From Salinisphaeraceae bacterium (GTDB lineage Bacteria; Pseudomonadota; Gammaproteobacteria; Nevskiales; Salinisphaeraceae), in the NCBI GenBank assembly GCA_002683405.1, contig NYTH01000051.1, positions 1-64,000 of the forward strand: a DNA stretch of 64,000 bases. The letters are read 5' to 3'. Both the position numbers and the translations under genes were made by a program. The notes beneath the pieces are model-generated. The model searched no databases, had not been told where the DNA came from, and was given only the letters and a program-made list of their open reading frames with translations. Each line of letters opens with the position of its first letter. Position 1 is the first letter of the stretch. Shown one piece after another: positions 44,848 through 56,000 of this stretch.

Positions 44848-45873
44848 ATGAACAGACAAATCATCCTGGCCGAGCGGCCGCGCTATCTGATGCCCACCCA
44901 CAATTGCTTTGAATTACGGCAGGCACCAGTGCCCGCGCCGAGCGATGGCGAAGTCCTTATCAGAACGCTCTGGCTGGCGCTGGATCCGTATCTGCATGGC
45001 CGGATGAAGCGCATCAACTCTCAGGCGCAACCGGTTGCCATCGGCGACGTCATGGTCGGCGCAACCGTCGGTCGGGTACAGACATCCAACCACCCCGACT
45101 TCAGCGAGAACGACCTCGTTGTCGGCTTCTGGGGCTGGCAGGACTACTGCGTTTCGAACGGCAGCCGCATCATGAAGCTGCAAACCGAACTCGAGCGCAG
45201 CCATCCCTCCTACGCGCTGGGCGCCATGAGCCGGGTCAGTGGGCTGGGTGCCTATATTTCCATGTTGCACGTGGCCAAACCGAAGCCCGGTGAAACCGTC
45301 GTGATCGGTGCCGCCACCGGCGGCGTGGGCCAGATCGCCGGTCAGCTCGCGAAGATGGAGGGCGCACGCGTGGTCGGTTACGCCGGCTCGCCCGAGAAGT
45401 GCGACTTCGCGGTCAAGGAACTCGGTTTTGACGCCTGCGTGTGCCACCGCGATCCCGATTTCGGCGAGGCGCTGCGAGACGCCTGCGCCGAGGGCGTGCA
45501 CGTTTACCTGGAATCAGTGGGTGGCGAACCGATGGATCATGTACTGCCGCTGCTTAACCACTATGCGCGTGTTCCCGTCATGGGCCTCATCGCACAATGG
45601 TCAACCGGCGGCACGAACGCCAACGACACGCGGATGGCGTTTCTTACCCAGGTCATGGCCAAGAGGCTGCGGGTCGAAGGTGTTATCTCGAACGATTTTT
45701 TCCAGAGTCATTTCCGTGACTTTCAAACCGAAATGGCGAACTGGATCACAACCAAGCAGATCAAAATCGTGGAACACGTCGTGGACGGGCTGGAGCATGC
45801 CCCCCGCGCTCTGCAAGGGATGTTCCAGACCGGGCAGCATATGGGCAAACTCGTGGTCAAGGTAAGCGAGTAG
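44848..45873 (+). CDS. Zinc-independent MDR oxidoreductase (CurA/LTB4DH-like)
   Basis: 341 residues of the prostaglandin-reductase/CurA family that reduces alpha,beta-unsaturated ketones or aldehydes with NADPH. The N-domain has LWLALDPYLHGRMK, typical of this group, and the cofactor motif is GAATGGVGQIAGQLAK near 152-167. No zinc-binding Cys/His set is present. AAAGGACAGAAGG precedes the ATG. It is first of three same-strand genes with the unknown secreted protein and SGNH hydrolase. The natural substrate is unknown. Confidence 0.85.
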   Translation: MNRQIILAERPRYLMPTHNCFELRQAPVPAPSDGEVLIRTLWLALDPYLHGRMKRINSQAQPVAIGDVMVGATVGRVQTSNHPDFSENDLVVGFWGWQDYCVSNGSRIMKLQTELERSHPSYALGAMSRVSGLGAYISMLHVAKPKPGETVVIGAATGGVGQIAGQLAKMEGARVVGYAGSPEKCDFAVKELGFDACVCHRDPDFGEALRDACAEGVHVYLESVGGEPMDHVLPLLNHYARVPVMGLIAQWSTGGTNANDTRMAFLTQVMAKRLRVEGVISNDFFQSHFRDFQTEMANWITTKQIKIVEHVVDGLEHAPRALQGMFQTGQHMGKLVVKVSE

Positions 45874-45912
45874 CAGTCAGCTCGCTCGAACAGCATTTAG
45901 AGGAGTTTCACC

Positions 45913-47349
45913 ATGCACAAGGTCTTTTTCTCGCTAGCGTTCATCTGCCAGGCTTTTCTTGCTGCCGGCGCGTTGGCCCAGGCGCAACGCGTGGGTCCCG
46001 ATGATGGTGCAAAGGATAATGTGCAGGATATGGTGGCCGCCCATCTGAAGACCTGCCCGGCCCGCTACGCGCGCATCATAAAGCGCGTCGACGAGGCCGA
46101 TACCGCGGATGCCAGCTTCTACTCGGTGCCGGACTACCCCTGGATCCGCGGCAATCGATTTCTCGCGTCCTACGTCGGCCATTTCGAGAACGAGCTGGAA
46201 CTGACCACCTGGCTGTCTCAGCTGCGGGATAACGAGGGCTACGCCCGGAATATCGAACTGCGTAATGCCGGCCTGAGTGATGCGGAACGCCGCGAAACGC
46301 TGGACAACCTGCGCGTATGTGCCGTGTGGCTATCGATTGATCGCGTCTTCAATCCCGATACCGAGGAAGCATTCATCGATGCCACGCTGGAGGGCGCCCG
46401 CGTGAAGGCGGCCGACCATGCCCCCATTTCCGCCCGTCAGCAGAAAAAAATCGCGCAGGACATTGATCGCCGTTTTAATTCGCAGCCCGAAAAGACCCCG
46501 GTCACCGAATGGCGGGTAGCCCGGCCGGAGGGGATGATGTCGCCCAGCGAAGTGTTTGCGCTCTACCGCGACCTGCCCCGAGACGCGCTTGGCCGTATCG
46601 GTATGTTCCACACAGCCTGGAATGCGCTGGCGCATCACTACGCGCCGGTCTGGCTCATCCATACGCAGACCCAGGCCGACGTTCCGGGCGCGCCGACGAT
46701 CGATGCGGCCGGCAACACGCGCATCAACCGGGAGACCCCAACTGTTTACTGGCACATTACCTATACGCGAGTTGAATCCAGAGCGGTGCCGCAGATCAAT
46801 TATGTGGTGTTCTTCGGCGACGACGCCGGCCAGCCAGAGAACGGACAGGTCTGGCGTATTACCTTGAATCAGCAGGGTCAGCCGGTTGTGTACGAGTCGA
46901 TGCGGCTGGACGGCACCGAACATCTGTGGTTCCCCGCTACCGCGATGAGAGTTCGCGAAGACGTCGACCCGACCGTGCCTCAATCCGTGGCCGGGACCGG
47001 CATTGCCGCAACGCGAATGCTTTCCGACACGCATCAGGTCTATCGCGTCGCCACTCAGGCTACCTATGAGGCTGCGGATTATCGCCGGTATACCCTGGCA
47101 CCCTATGATGATCTGCTGACGCTGGAAACCGGCCCGAATCGAAGCGCCAGCCTGTTCGATGCTAAGGGCCGGTTGAAGGGCGCCAAACGGACCGGGCAAC
47201 GCAACCCGCCGATGCGCCAACTCGGCTCGCATTCACTTGCGCCGGGCGAGCCTTTCTTTTTTGATGATCCGAACCTGTTCGACGCCAATTTCGCGCTGCT
47301 GGAACCAGCCTCTGACGCCAATATGACCGACACCAGCGCGTCGCGCTAA
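45913..47349 (+). CDS. Secreted protein of unknown family
   Basis: 478 residues with a signal peptide (MHKVFFSLAFICQAFLAAG, cut near ALAQAQ). The N-terminal 200 residues are helical with a single C-x-C region near the start of the mature protein; a beta-rich segment around 250-370 (VYWHITYTRVESRAVPQINYVVFFGDD) suggests a compact domain. GAGGAG precedes the ATG. It lies 39 bp downstream of the MDR gene and 10 bp before the SGNH gene, so it may act with them in processing an ester or ketone. No enzyme motif recognised. Confidence 0.6.
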   Translation: MHKVFFSLAFICQAFLAAGALAQAQRVGPDDGAKDNVQDMVAAHLKTCPARYARIIKRVDEADTADASFYSVPDYPWIRGNRFLASYVGHFENELELTTWLSQLRDNEGYARNIELRNAGLSDAERRETLDNLRVCAVWLSIDRVFNPDTEEAFIDATLEGARVKAADHAPISARQQKKIAQDIDRRFNSQPEKTPVTEWRVARPEGMMSPSEVFALYRDLPRDALGRIGMFHTAWNALAHHYAPVWLIHTQTQADVPGAPTIDAAGNTRINRETPTVYWHITYTRVESRAVPQINYVVFFGDDAGQPENGQVWRITLNQQGQPVVYESMRLDGTEHLWFPATAMRVREDVDPTVPQSVAGTGIAATRMLSDTHQVYRVATQATYEAADYRRYTLAPYDDLLTLETGPNRSASLFDAKGRLKGAKRTGQRNPPMRQLGSHSLAPGEPFFFDDPNLFDANFALLEPASDANMTDTSASR

Positions 47350-47359
47350 CAATCCTGTT

Positions 47360-48031
47360 GTGGCCGGTCGGCGCGGCACACGGCTAGCCCACCATCTTCG
47401 GATGCTCTGGGTCGCGGTGACGCTCCCGGTCATTCTGTCCTGCCAGGCGCCAATCAAAGACGTATCGCGACTCCAGCATCATCAGGCGCCGCCGATTCTC
47501 GCATTCGGGGACAGCCTGACTGCCGGGATTGGCGGCTCTGGGACGAGTTACCCGCGCGTGCTCGAGGGCCTGCTCCACCGAACGGTCATCAACGTCGGTG
47601 TACCGGGCGACACGACTGCATCCGCACAGCCGCGCTGGATGGCGACACTCCACCAGACACGGCCCGACGTGGTACTCCTGTGTCTGGGCGTGAACGATTT
47701 TGTCCGAGGCGTTCCGCCGGACCGCATGCGCGCGGAGCTATCAGGCATGCTGCAAGCGGCCTCTGACGATCCGAACACGGCGGGCATTCGAATCATCGTC
47801 CTGTCGGTTCCGGCGCCCGGGGCCATGGCGCCCCACCCGCTCTACGCAGGGCTGACCCGTGAACACGCCAACGCGGAGATCAGCCACGCCATGTCCGACG
47901 CGCTGTTAAACCCGCTACTCAAGGCCGACCCGGTTCACTTGAACCGCGCAGGCTATGAGCAGGTGGCGCAGCTTTTACAGCAGCAACTCCGGCGCAAAAA
48001 AAATGCGCCGGGCAAATACCCGGCGCATTGA
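47360..48031 (+). CDS. SGNH-family esterase/lipase, possible lipoprotein
   Basis: 223 residues. Block I FGDSLTAGIG carries the nucleophile Ser, block II has NVGVPGDTT, block III LCLGVNDFV with the Asn, and block V DPVHLNRAGY with the Asp and His. This is the TesA-like arylesterase/thioesterase pattern. A lipobox-like LPVILSC near residue 28 suggests an outer-membrane lipoprotein. The GTG at 47360 or ATG at 47402 may be the start; neither has a good ribosome binding site. Its last codons coincide with the terminator of the opposing gene. Confidence 0.75.
   Translation: MAGRRGTRLAHHLRMLWVAVTLPVILSCQAPIKDVSRLQHHQAPPILAFGDSLTAGIGGSGTSYPRVLEGLLHRTVINVGVPGDTTASAQPRWMATLHQTRPDVVLLCLGVNDFVRGVPPDRMRAELSGMLQAASDDPNTAGIRIIVLSVPAPGAMAPHPLYAGLTREHANAEISHAMSDALLNPLLKADPVHLNRAGYEQVAQLLQQQLRRKKNAPGKYPAH
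47996..48029 (-). terminator. Intrinsic terminator within the end of the SGNH gene
   Basis: The perfect 11-bp stem AATGCGCCGGG / CCCGGCGCATT (48002-48012, 48019-48029) with a 6-nt loop is followed on the minus strand by a run of T (47996-48003). It lies about 35 bp after the stop of the low-complexity secreted protein gene and overlaps the last codons of the SGNH gene. Confidence 0.9.
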
Positions 48032-48063
48032 TAATGAACGGTCCCGCGAGAGGACCGATAGTC

Positions 48064-48552
48064 TTAGAGGGTCGGCAGAGCCGGCAGAGCGGGCAAGGCG
48101 CCCAGACCCGGCAATGTCGGCAGGCCCGGAGCCGCTCCCAGACCGGGCAGAGCCGGCAGGGTGTCAAGACCCGGAAGGGTCGGCAGCGCGCCCAAACCCG
48201 GCAGACCATCAAAGCTGGCGGCGTCGACCAGATCAATACCGGTCAGCGCGCCCACCAGATCGAGATAAACCACACCGGAAGGCGGCGGAATCTGCCCGGC
48301 CAGCACTTCGGTAACAATTGACTGGCCAGCCAGCATGTTGTTGCCAATGGTGTCCAGGCCCGCAGCGCCCAGGCCGCTTGCGACGCCCAAACCAGGCAGG
48401 GGCAGCTGATCGGTCACCACGCTAGCCGGGCCGTCCAGCAGCATGCCGCCAGTTCTGACGAGCGAGGACACGGGCGCCAGCGGGTTCTGAGCGAATGCCG
48501 GGGCGGCCGTCAGCGCGGCGACAGCGAAAGTGGCAAGGGTCATTTTCTTCAT
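48064..48552 (-). CDS. Secreted LPGLG-repeat protein
   Basis: 162 residues. The signal peptide (MKKMTLATFAVAALTAAPAFAQ) is followed by a hydrophobic middle and a C-terminal low-complexity region (about 115-162) of short units such as GLPGLGALPTLPGLDTLPAL. The units recur every 9-12 residues and contain almost only L, P, G, A and T. ATG 48552 is fixed by GGAGGAGA. Possible surface-active, matrix or self-assembling protein; function unknown. The strong terminator and own promoter region suggest substantial expression. Confidence 0.75.
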   Translation of the reverse strand: MKKMTLATFAVAALTAAPAFAQNPLAPVSSLVRTGGMLLDGPASVVTDQLPLPGLGVASGLGAAGLDTIGNNMLAGQSIVTEVLAGQIPPPSGVVYLDLVGALTGIDLVDAASFDGLPGLGALPTLPGLDTLPALPGLGAAPGLPTLPGLGALPALPALPTL

Positions 48553-48576
48553 GGAATCTCCTCCAGTGGTGTTCAT

Positions 48577-48945
48577 TCAGGGTGTCAGTAACGTCGCAAC
48601 AATTGCAGCATGGCCCCGGCGACCCGTCTGTAGGTCCCGGACGCCTGTTCTTGTAGGAAATATACTACGGCTTAATGGCCTGATTACGCTAGACTGTATC
48701 ATGACATGAACGCGAGCGACTGCGCCAGCCGCCGCTGCAACCATTCCCGCGGGCACACTGCGCAGCCCGCTGAAAACCCGTTAAGTGACGCCCCCAGCCG
48801 CTAAGCAATGCCCCCTTGGCAAGCGCCCGCCGCAGGCCGCCAGAGGCGCTATACCCTTCTCTGCAAATCCGGGGTGTATGGGTTAGAGTCGCCTGCCGTC
48901 GACCGGCCTGGCCGGCGCTGAACAACTATCGAGGAGCTCACGGAC
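48577..48945. other. Divergent intergenic region
   Basis: 369 bp between divergent genes. It has a TATATT-type box near 48660 that may serve the minus-strand gene, and CCGGCCTGGCCGG near 48902, a short hairpin before the aldehyde dehydrogenase start. A short open frame on the minus strand (48689-48925) has no motif. No RNA gene is recognised. Confidence 0.4.
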
Positions 48946-50376
48946 ATGGATAACGCAGATCGCTTTTTCATCAACGGTAGCTGGGTCGCCCCCAAGGGCG
49001 ATCAGACGCACGACGTGATCAACCCGGCCACGGAAGCCGTGGTCGCCACGATCAGCCTGGGCAGCCGGGACGACGTGAACGATGCCGTGGCCGCGGCCAA
49101 GGCGGCCTTCCCGGCATTCGCGGCGACCTCGATCGACGAAAGACTGGCGCTGCTCGACCGGATTATCGAGGGCTACAAGGCCCGCATGGGCGAGCTTGCG
49201 GAGGCTATTTCCAGCGAAATGGGGGCACCCGCCTCCCTGGCGCAGAAAGCCCAGGCGCCGGCGGGGCTGGGTCACTTCATGTCGGCCCGCAAGGCGCTGG
49301 CGGAGTTTCAGGCCGAGGAAAACCAGGGCAAATCGCTGGTGGTGCGCGAGCCCATTGGCGTGTGCGCCTTCATCACGCCCTGGAACTGGCCCATGAATCA
49401 GATCAGCTGCAAGGTGGCTCCGGCCATCGCCGCCGGCTGCACCTGCGTGCTCAAGCCCAGCGAGATGGCGCCGCTGGACGCCCTGGTGCTGGCCGACATT
49501 CTCGACGAGGCTGGCGTGCCGGCGGGCGTGTTCAACCTGGTGAACGGCGACGGGCCGACCGTGGGTCAGGCCCTGGCCGAGCATCCGGATGTCGACCTGA
49601 TCTCGTTCACGGGTTCCACGCGCGCCGGCGTCCAGGTGGCCAAGTCCGCCGCCGACACGGTCAAGCGTGTGCAGCAGGAGCTGGGCGGCAAATCTCCGAA
49701 CATCATCCTGCCCGATGCCGACCTGAAGAAGGCCGTCAAGGGCGGCGTAATGGGCATGATGGGCAATACCGGCCAGTCCTGCAACGCCCCGTCGCGCATG
49801 TTCGTGCACGCCGATCAGTATGACGAGGCCGTCGAGATCGCCCGGACCACGGCCGAACGGATTCGCGTGGGCGACCCGACGGATGAAGAGACCGTGATGG
49901 GCCCGGTGGCCAGCCGCATTCAGCATCAGCGCGTGCTGGAGTACATCCGGAAGGGCATCGACGAGGGCGCGCGTCTGGTCACCGGCGGCGCCGAGGCGCC
50001 CGAAGGCCTGGACACGGGCTACTACATACGACCCACCGTATTTGCGGATGTGCGTGGCGACATGACCATCGTGAAAGAGGAAATCTTCGGCCCGGTGCTC
50101 ACGATCATCCGCTATGACAGCGAGGATGAAGCCATCGACATGGCCAACGACACGCCCTACGGCCTGTCGGCCTACGTCTGGTCCGGGGACGCCGCCCACG
50201 CGCGTCAGGTGGCCGGCCGGCTGCGGGCCGGTATGGTGCATATCAACGGGGCCGCGCTGGACCCGGCTGCGCCGTTTGGCGGCTACAAGCAGTCCGGCAA
50301 CGGCCGCGAATGGGGCGCCTATGGCCTCGACGAGTTTTTCGAGATCAAGGCCATCATGGGTTACGAAGCCGCCTGA
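48946..50376 (+). CDS. Aldehyde dehydrogenase family protein
   Basis: 476-residue NAD(P)+ aldehyde dehydrogenase. FITPWNWPMNQISCKVAPAI, the base Glu in QELGGKSPN, and the nucleophile Cys in NTGQSCNAPSRMFV are clear, followed by EEIFGPVLTII. It resembles the broad-range AldA/betaine-type group. GAGGAG precedes the ATG. A thiolase-like gene follows after 17 bp, suggesting a joint role in acyl or aldehyde breakdown. Substrate not predictable. Confidence 0.9.
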   Translation: MDNADRFFINGSWVAPKGDQTHDVINPATEAVVATISLGSRDDVNDAVAAAKAAFPAFAATSIDERLALLDRIIEGYKARMGELAEAISSEMGAPASLAQKAQAPAGLGHFMSARKALAEFQAEENQGKSLVVREPIGVCAFITPWNWPMNQISCKVAPAIAAGCTCVLKPSEMAPLDALVLADILDEAGVPAGVFNLVNGDGPTVGQALAEHPDVDLISFTGSTRAGVQVAKSAADTVKRVQQELGGKSPNIILPDADLKKAVKGGVMGMMGNTGQSCNAPSRMFVHADQYDEAVEIARTTAERIRVGDPTDEETVMGPVASRIQHQRVLEYIRKGIDEGARLVTGGAEAPEGLDTGYYIRPTVFADVRGDMTIVKEEIFGPVLTIIRYDSEDEAIDMANDTPYGLSAYVWSGDAAHARQVAGRLRAGMVHINGAALDPAAPFGGYKQSGNGREWGAYGLDEFFEIKAIMGYEAA

Positions 50377-50393
50377 TCCGACGGACCGTGAGC

Positions 50394-51890
50394 ATGGATA
50401 CACGAACCCCGGTGCTGGTCGGCGTGGGCGAGCTGGCGGATCGCGTTCGCGATCCGTCGCAGGGCAAGGAGCCGTTGACGCTCATGGCGGAGGCGCTGCG
50501 GGCGGCCGAGGCCGACGCCGGCGCTTCGCTTCTGGGCGATGTCGACTCGCTCGACGTCATCGAGGAATTTTCCTGGCCCTATTTCGATGCGCCGGCGCTG
50601 CTGAGCGAGCGCATCGGCGCCCGACCGGCCCGGGCCGTGTACGGCGTGACCGGCGGGGAAAGCCCCGTACGCTACATCCATGAGGCCGCCATCCGCATTG
50701 CCCGCGGCGAGAGCGAGATCGCGGCCGTGGCGGGCGCCGAAGCGCAGTACACAGCGGCCGCGGCGCAAAAGACGGGCATCGAGCTGCCCTGGGCCCCGCG
50801 CGACAACAGCCGGACGCTGGAGGGCGGCGACTATCTGTCGCCGGTGGTCTGGAAACACCAGGCAGTCTGGCCCACGCAGGTCTATCCCTTCTACGACAAC
50901 GCCGCGCAGGCCGCCTGGGGTCAGACGCAGCGTGAAGCGCTGAATGAGTCGGGTGAGGTCTGGGCCGACTTCGCGGCGGTCGCTGCGCAGCGGTCCACCG
51001 CCTGGGTCAAATCGGCCCCCTCGGCCGACGCCATCACCACGCCGGACGCCGGCAACCGTCTGATCGCCTGGCCCTACACCAAGTCCATGGTGGCGAACCC
51101 GCTGGTCAATCAGGGCGCGGCCGTCATTCTCACCAGTCTGGGCAAGGCCCGGGCACTGGGCATCGACGAATCGAAGCTGGTATTCATTCTGGGCGGCGCC
51201 CAGGCCAACGAGCCCAGGGACTATCTGGCACGAGACCAGTTTCACGCCTCGCATGCCCAGGATGTCGTGCTGGAAACCGCCGTGGCTGTGGCCGGCGGCG
51301 CAGATGGTGGGGTGTTCTCCCATCTGGAGCTTTACAGCTGCTTTCCCTGCGTGCCCAAGATGGCGCGCCGCACGCTTGGCCTGCCGCGCAATGCCCGCAT
51401 GACCGTCACCGGGGGATTGAGCTTCTTCGGTGCGCCCCTGAACAGCTACATGCTGCACGCCGCAGTCAACATGGTTCAGGCGCTGCGCGACTCGGGCGAG
51501 CTCGGCCTGCTCTATGGCCAGGGCGAGTATGTCACCAAGCACCACGCGCTCGTGCTCTCGAGACAGGCGCCGGACAGCGCCGAGCCGGCCTATCATCAAT
51601 TGACCGACGGGGCCGACGCCCGCCGCGGCGACGTACCTGAAATGATTGATGATTACGACGGCGCGGCCGAGCTGGAAACCTTCACGGTGAGTTACGACCG
51701 TGAGGGTCAGCCGGCCTTCGGTATCGTGATTGCCCGCACGCCGGACGGCCGGCGTCTCATGGCGCGCGTGCCCGCGTCGGACGAGGCCACGATTCGCCGC
51801 CTGACCGACCTGGACGGCTCGCCCATCGGGCTGGCCGGCCGCGTGAACCGGCTGAACGAAGAGCTGCTGGGCTGGACCGCCGCAGCCTGA
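50394..51890 (+). CDS. Thiolase-superfamily protein (SCP2-thiolase/acetyltransferase-like)
   Basis: 498 residues. The opening RTPVLVGVGELADRV and the later LELYSCFPCVPKMARRTLGL and VTGGLSFFGAPLNSYMLHA place it in the non-canonical thiolase group, close to the SCP-x-type acetyl-CoA acetyltransferases. The CGSG-type Cys motif of PhaA/PaaJ is absent; the active-site Cys is probably in the SCFPC segment, and a C-terminal OB/DUF35-like extension follows. It could act on acyl-CoA in a fatty or branched acid pathway. ATG 50394 (or GTG 50388) is chosen; the longer frame overlaps the upstream gene. Confidence 0.75.
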   Translation: MDTRTPVLVGVGELADRVRDPSQGKEPLTLMAEALRAAEADAGASLLGDVDSLDVIEEFSWPYFDAPALLSERIGARPARAVYGVTGGESPVRYIHEAAIRIARGESEIAAVAGAEAQYTAAAAQKTGIELPWAPRDNSRTLEGGDYLSPVVWKHQAVWPTQVYPFYDNAAQAAWGQTQREALNESGEVWADFAAVAAQRSTAWVKSAPSADAITTPDAGNRLIAWPYTKSMVANPLVNQGAAVILTSLGKARALGIDESKLVFILGGAQANEPRDYLARDQFHASHAQDVVLETAVAVAGGADGGVFSHLELYSCFPCVPKMARRTLGLPRNARMTVTGGLSFFGAPLNSYMLHAAVNMVQALRDSGELGLLYGQGEYVTKHHALVLSRQAPDSAEPAYHQLTDGADARRGDVPEMIDDYDGAAELETFTVSYDREGQPAFGIVIARTPDGRRLMARVPASDEATIRRLTDLDGSPIGLAGRVNRLNEELLGWTAAA

Positions 51891-51899
51891 GGCCGTTGC

Positions 51900-53060
<1,161 letters not shown>

Positions 53061-53067
53061 ACGCTTG

Positions 53068-56000
53068 CTACGCCTGCGCGGGAGCGGGCGCCTCCTTGTT
53101 GTCGGGCAGCGCGTCGTGATCTTCGCCGAGCAGCATGTACATGGCCGGTACGACAAACAGCGTGAACAGTGTACCGAACCCCATACCCGTCGCGATCACC
53201 AGACCCATCGAGAAGCGGGCCTCGGCGCCGGCGCCGGTGGCCACGATCAGCGGCACAACGCCAAACACCGTCGAGGCTGTCGTCATGAGAATTGGCCGCA
53301 GACGCAGGCTGGCGGCTTCTTCCACCGCCTCACGCTTGCTGCGCCCCTGCTCGCGCTGCAGCTGGTTGGCAAATTCCACGATAAGAATGCCGTGCTTGGC
53401 GATCAGGCCGATGAGCGTGATGAGGCCCACCTGCGTGTAGATGTTGATGGAGGTCAGCCCCAGCGTCAGAAACACCAGCGCGCCGGCCACCGACATGGGC
53501 ACGCTCACCAGGATGATCAGCGGATCGCGGAACGACTCGAACTGCGCCGCCAGCACCAGAAAGATGATGATGATGGCGAAGAAGAAGGTGAAGACCAGAC
53601 TGCTGCCCTCTTCCACGAACTGCCGGGAAATGCCCGAGTAATCCGCCTTGTAGCCCGACGGGAACACCTCGTCCGCAGCATTCTGCAGAAAGCCGAGCGC
53701 CTGACCAATGGACACGCCGGGTGCCGGCACGCCCTGCAGCGTGGCGGCGTTGAGCTGCTGGAAGCGCTTGAGCTGACGCGGCTCTACCGAGCGCTCCAGG
53801 GTGACCAGGCTCGACATGGGCACCAGCTCACCGGAGGCGCTGCGCGTGTAGTAGTCGTTCAGCTGGTCCGGGGTGTAGCGATCGGCGCGAACCACCTGCG
53901 GAATGACCTTGTAGCTGCGTCCCTGAATCGCAAAGCGGTTGACGTAGTTGCCGCCCAGCATGGTGGCCAGGTCGGCGCCGATCTGGGACATGGTAATGCC
54001 CAGCGCAGCGGCCTTGGCGCGATCTACCGTCACTTCATATTGCGGGCGGTCGAAGTTCAGATCGAGCTGGGTGAAGACGAACAGCCCGGATTCCTGCGCC
54101 CGCTTCTGCATCTCCTGCGAGACCTGGTTAAGCTGCTCGGCGCCCTGCGTCGTGCCAATCACGAACTGCACCGGTAGACCACCGCCGCTACCCGGCAGCG
54201 GCGGGCGTTCGAATACCGCGATCTCGGCCCCGGCCACCCCGTTCACCTTTTCCTGCAGCTCGGGCTTGATCTGCATCTGTGTGCGTTCCCGGTCACTCCA
54301 GGGCTTGAGCTTCATGCCGGAGATGGTGGTGCTGGGCGATCCGGGTGCCCCGCCGGCGCCCACGCCCATGATCATGAAGAAATCGTTGGTCTCGGGGATG
54401 GTGTAGTACAGCCGCTGCAGCTCTTCGGTGTACAGCCGCGAGTGCTCCAGCGAGGCGTACGGCGCCGTGGTGGTCAGCGTGAACAGGATGCTCTGGTCCT
54501 CCACCGGGGCCAGCTCCTTCTGCGCACCGTCGAACAGGAAATAGCAGGAACCGAGCACCACGGCGGCGAACAGGTAGGTCACCGGCCGCGTGTCCAGCGA
54601 GCCGTGCAGGCGCCGCTGGTAGAAGCCCTGCAGCGAATCGAACCGCCGGTCCAGCCAGTGGGTGAAACCGCCCTCGCTCTCGTCGCGCTTGAGCAGCTTC
54701 GAGCACAGCATGGGTGACAGCGTGAGCGCCACGATGCCGGAAATGAGCACGGCGCCCGCCAGCGTAAAGGCAAACTCCGAGAACAGGCTGCCCGTCAGCC
54801 CGCCGGTGAAGCCGATGGGCAGATACACCACAACAAGCGTCAGCGACATGGCCACGATGGGCGTGGCCAGTTCACGCGCGCCCTGGATGGCGGCGTCAAA
54901 GGGTTTCATGCCCTCTTCCACGTGCCGATGGATGTTCTCCACGATCACGATGGCGTCATCCACCACCAGGCCGATGGCGAGCACCAGCGCGAGCAGGGTG
55001 AGCAGGTTGATCGAAAACCCCAGCAGCAGCATCACCATGCCCACGCCCACCAGCGCCAGCGGCATGGCGATGACCGGTATGGCCACGGTTCGCAGCGAGC
55101 CGAGGAAGAGAAAAATGACCACCGTAACGATCAGCAGCGTAATGCCCAGCGTGAAGATCCCCTCGCCGATGGCGTCTTCGATGTATTCGGTAGCGTCGTA
55201 AACGATCACGCCGTTGAGTGCGTCCGGAAAATCCGCCTGCAGATCGGGCCACTTTTCACGCACGGCCTGGATGACCGTCAACTCGTTGGCGGTCGGCAGC
55301 ACCGAGATGCCGATGTAGGGCCCCTCGTTGCCGTCGTGAATGGCGGCGGTTTCATAGCCTTCCGCGCCAAGCACCACGGTGCCCAGATCACCCAGCCTGA
55401 CCTGATTGCCGTCGACTTCCTTGACCACCAGATCCTCGAACTGCGACTTGCTGTGCAGATCGGTCGAGGCCGTCAGGTTGATCGCGACCATGTCGCCCTT
55501 GGTCTGGCCCACGGCCGCCAGGAAATTGTTCTGCGTCAACCGGGCCCGCACGTCCGACGGCGTCAGGCCAAAGGCCGCCAGCCGCTCGGGCTGCAGCCAG
55601 ATGCGCATGGCGAAACGGCGGCCACCGATGATCTCCGCCTTCTGTACGCCCGCCACTGTCGACAGCTCGGGAACGACCACTCGCGTGAGATAGTCGGTAA
55701 TCTCGTTGTTTTCCAGCTCTTCGCTGGTAAAACTCATGTACATCGAGGCGGTGGCATCGCCCACCTGCACGTCGATGACCGGATCCTCCGATTCGGCCGG
55801 CAGATCGGACCGCACCTTGTTGACCTTGGAGGTGATCTGCGTGAGCGCCTCGTTGGGCGGATAGTTCAGCTCCAGAAACGCCTGAATCGACGACACGCCC
55901 TGGATACTGGTGGAGGTGAGATAGTCGATGCCGTCCGCCCCCGCAATCTCCTGCTCGAGCGGGGTGGTGATGAAGCCCTTGATCAGCTCCGCGTCGGCGC

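Noticed and set aside
48883-50403. 506-codon open frame on minus
   Set aside because: Antisense to the aldehyde dehydrogenase; no family resemblance.
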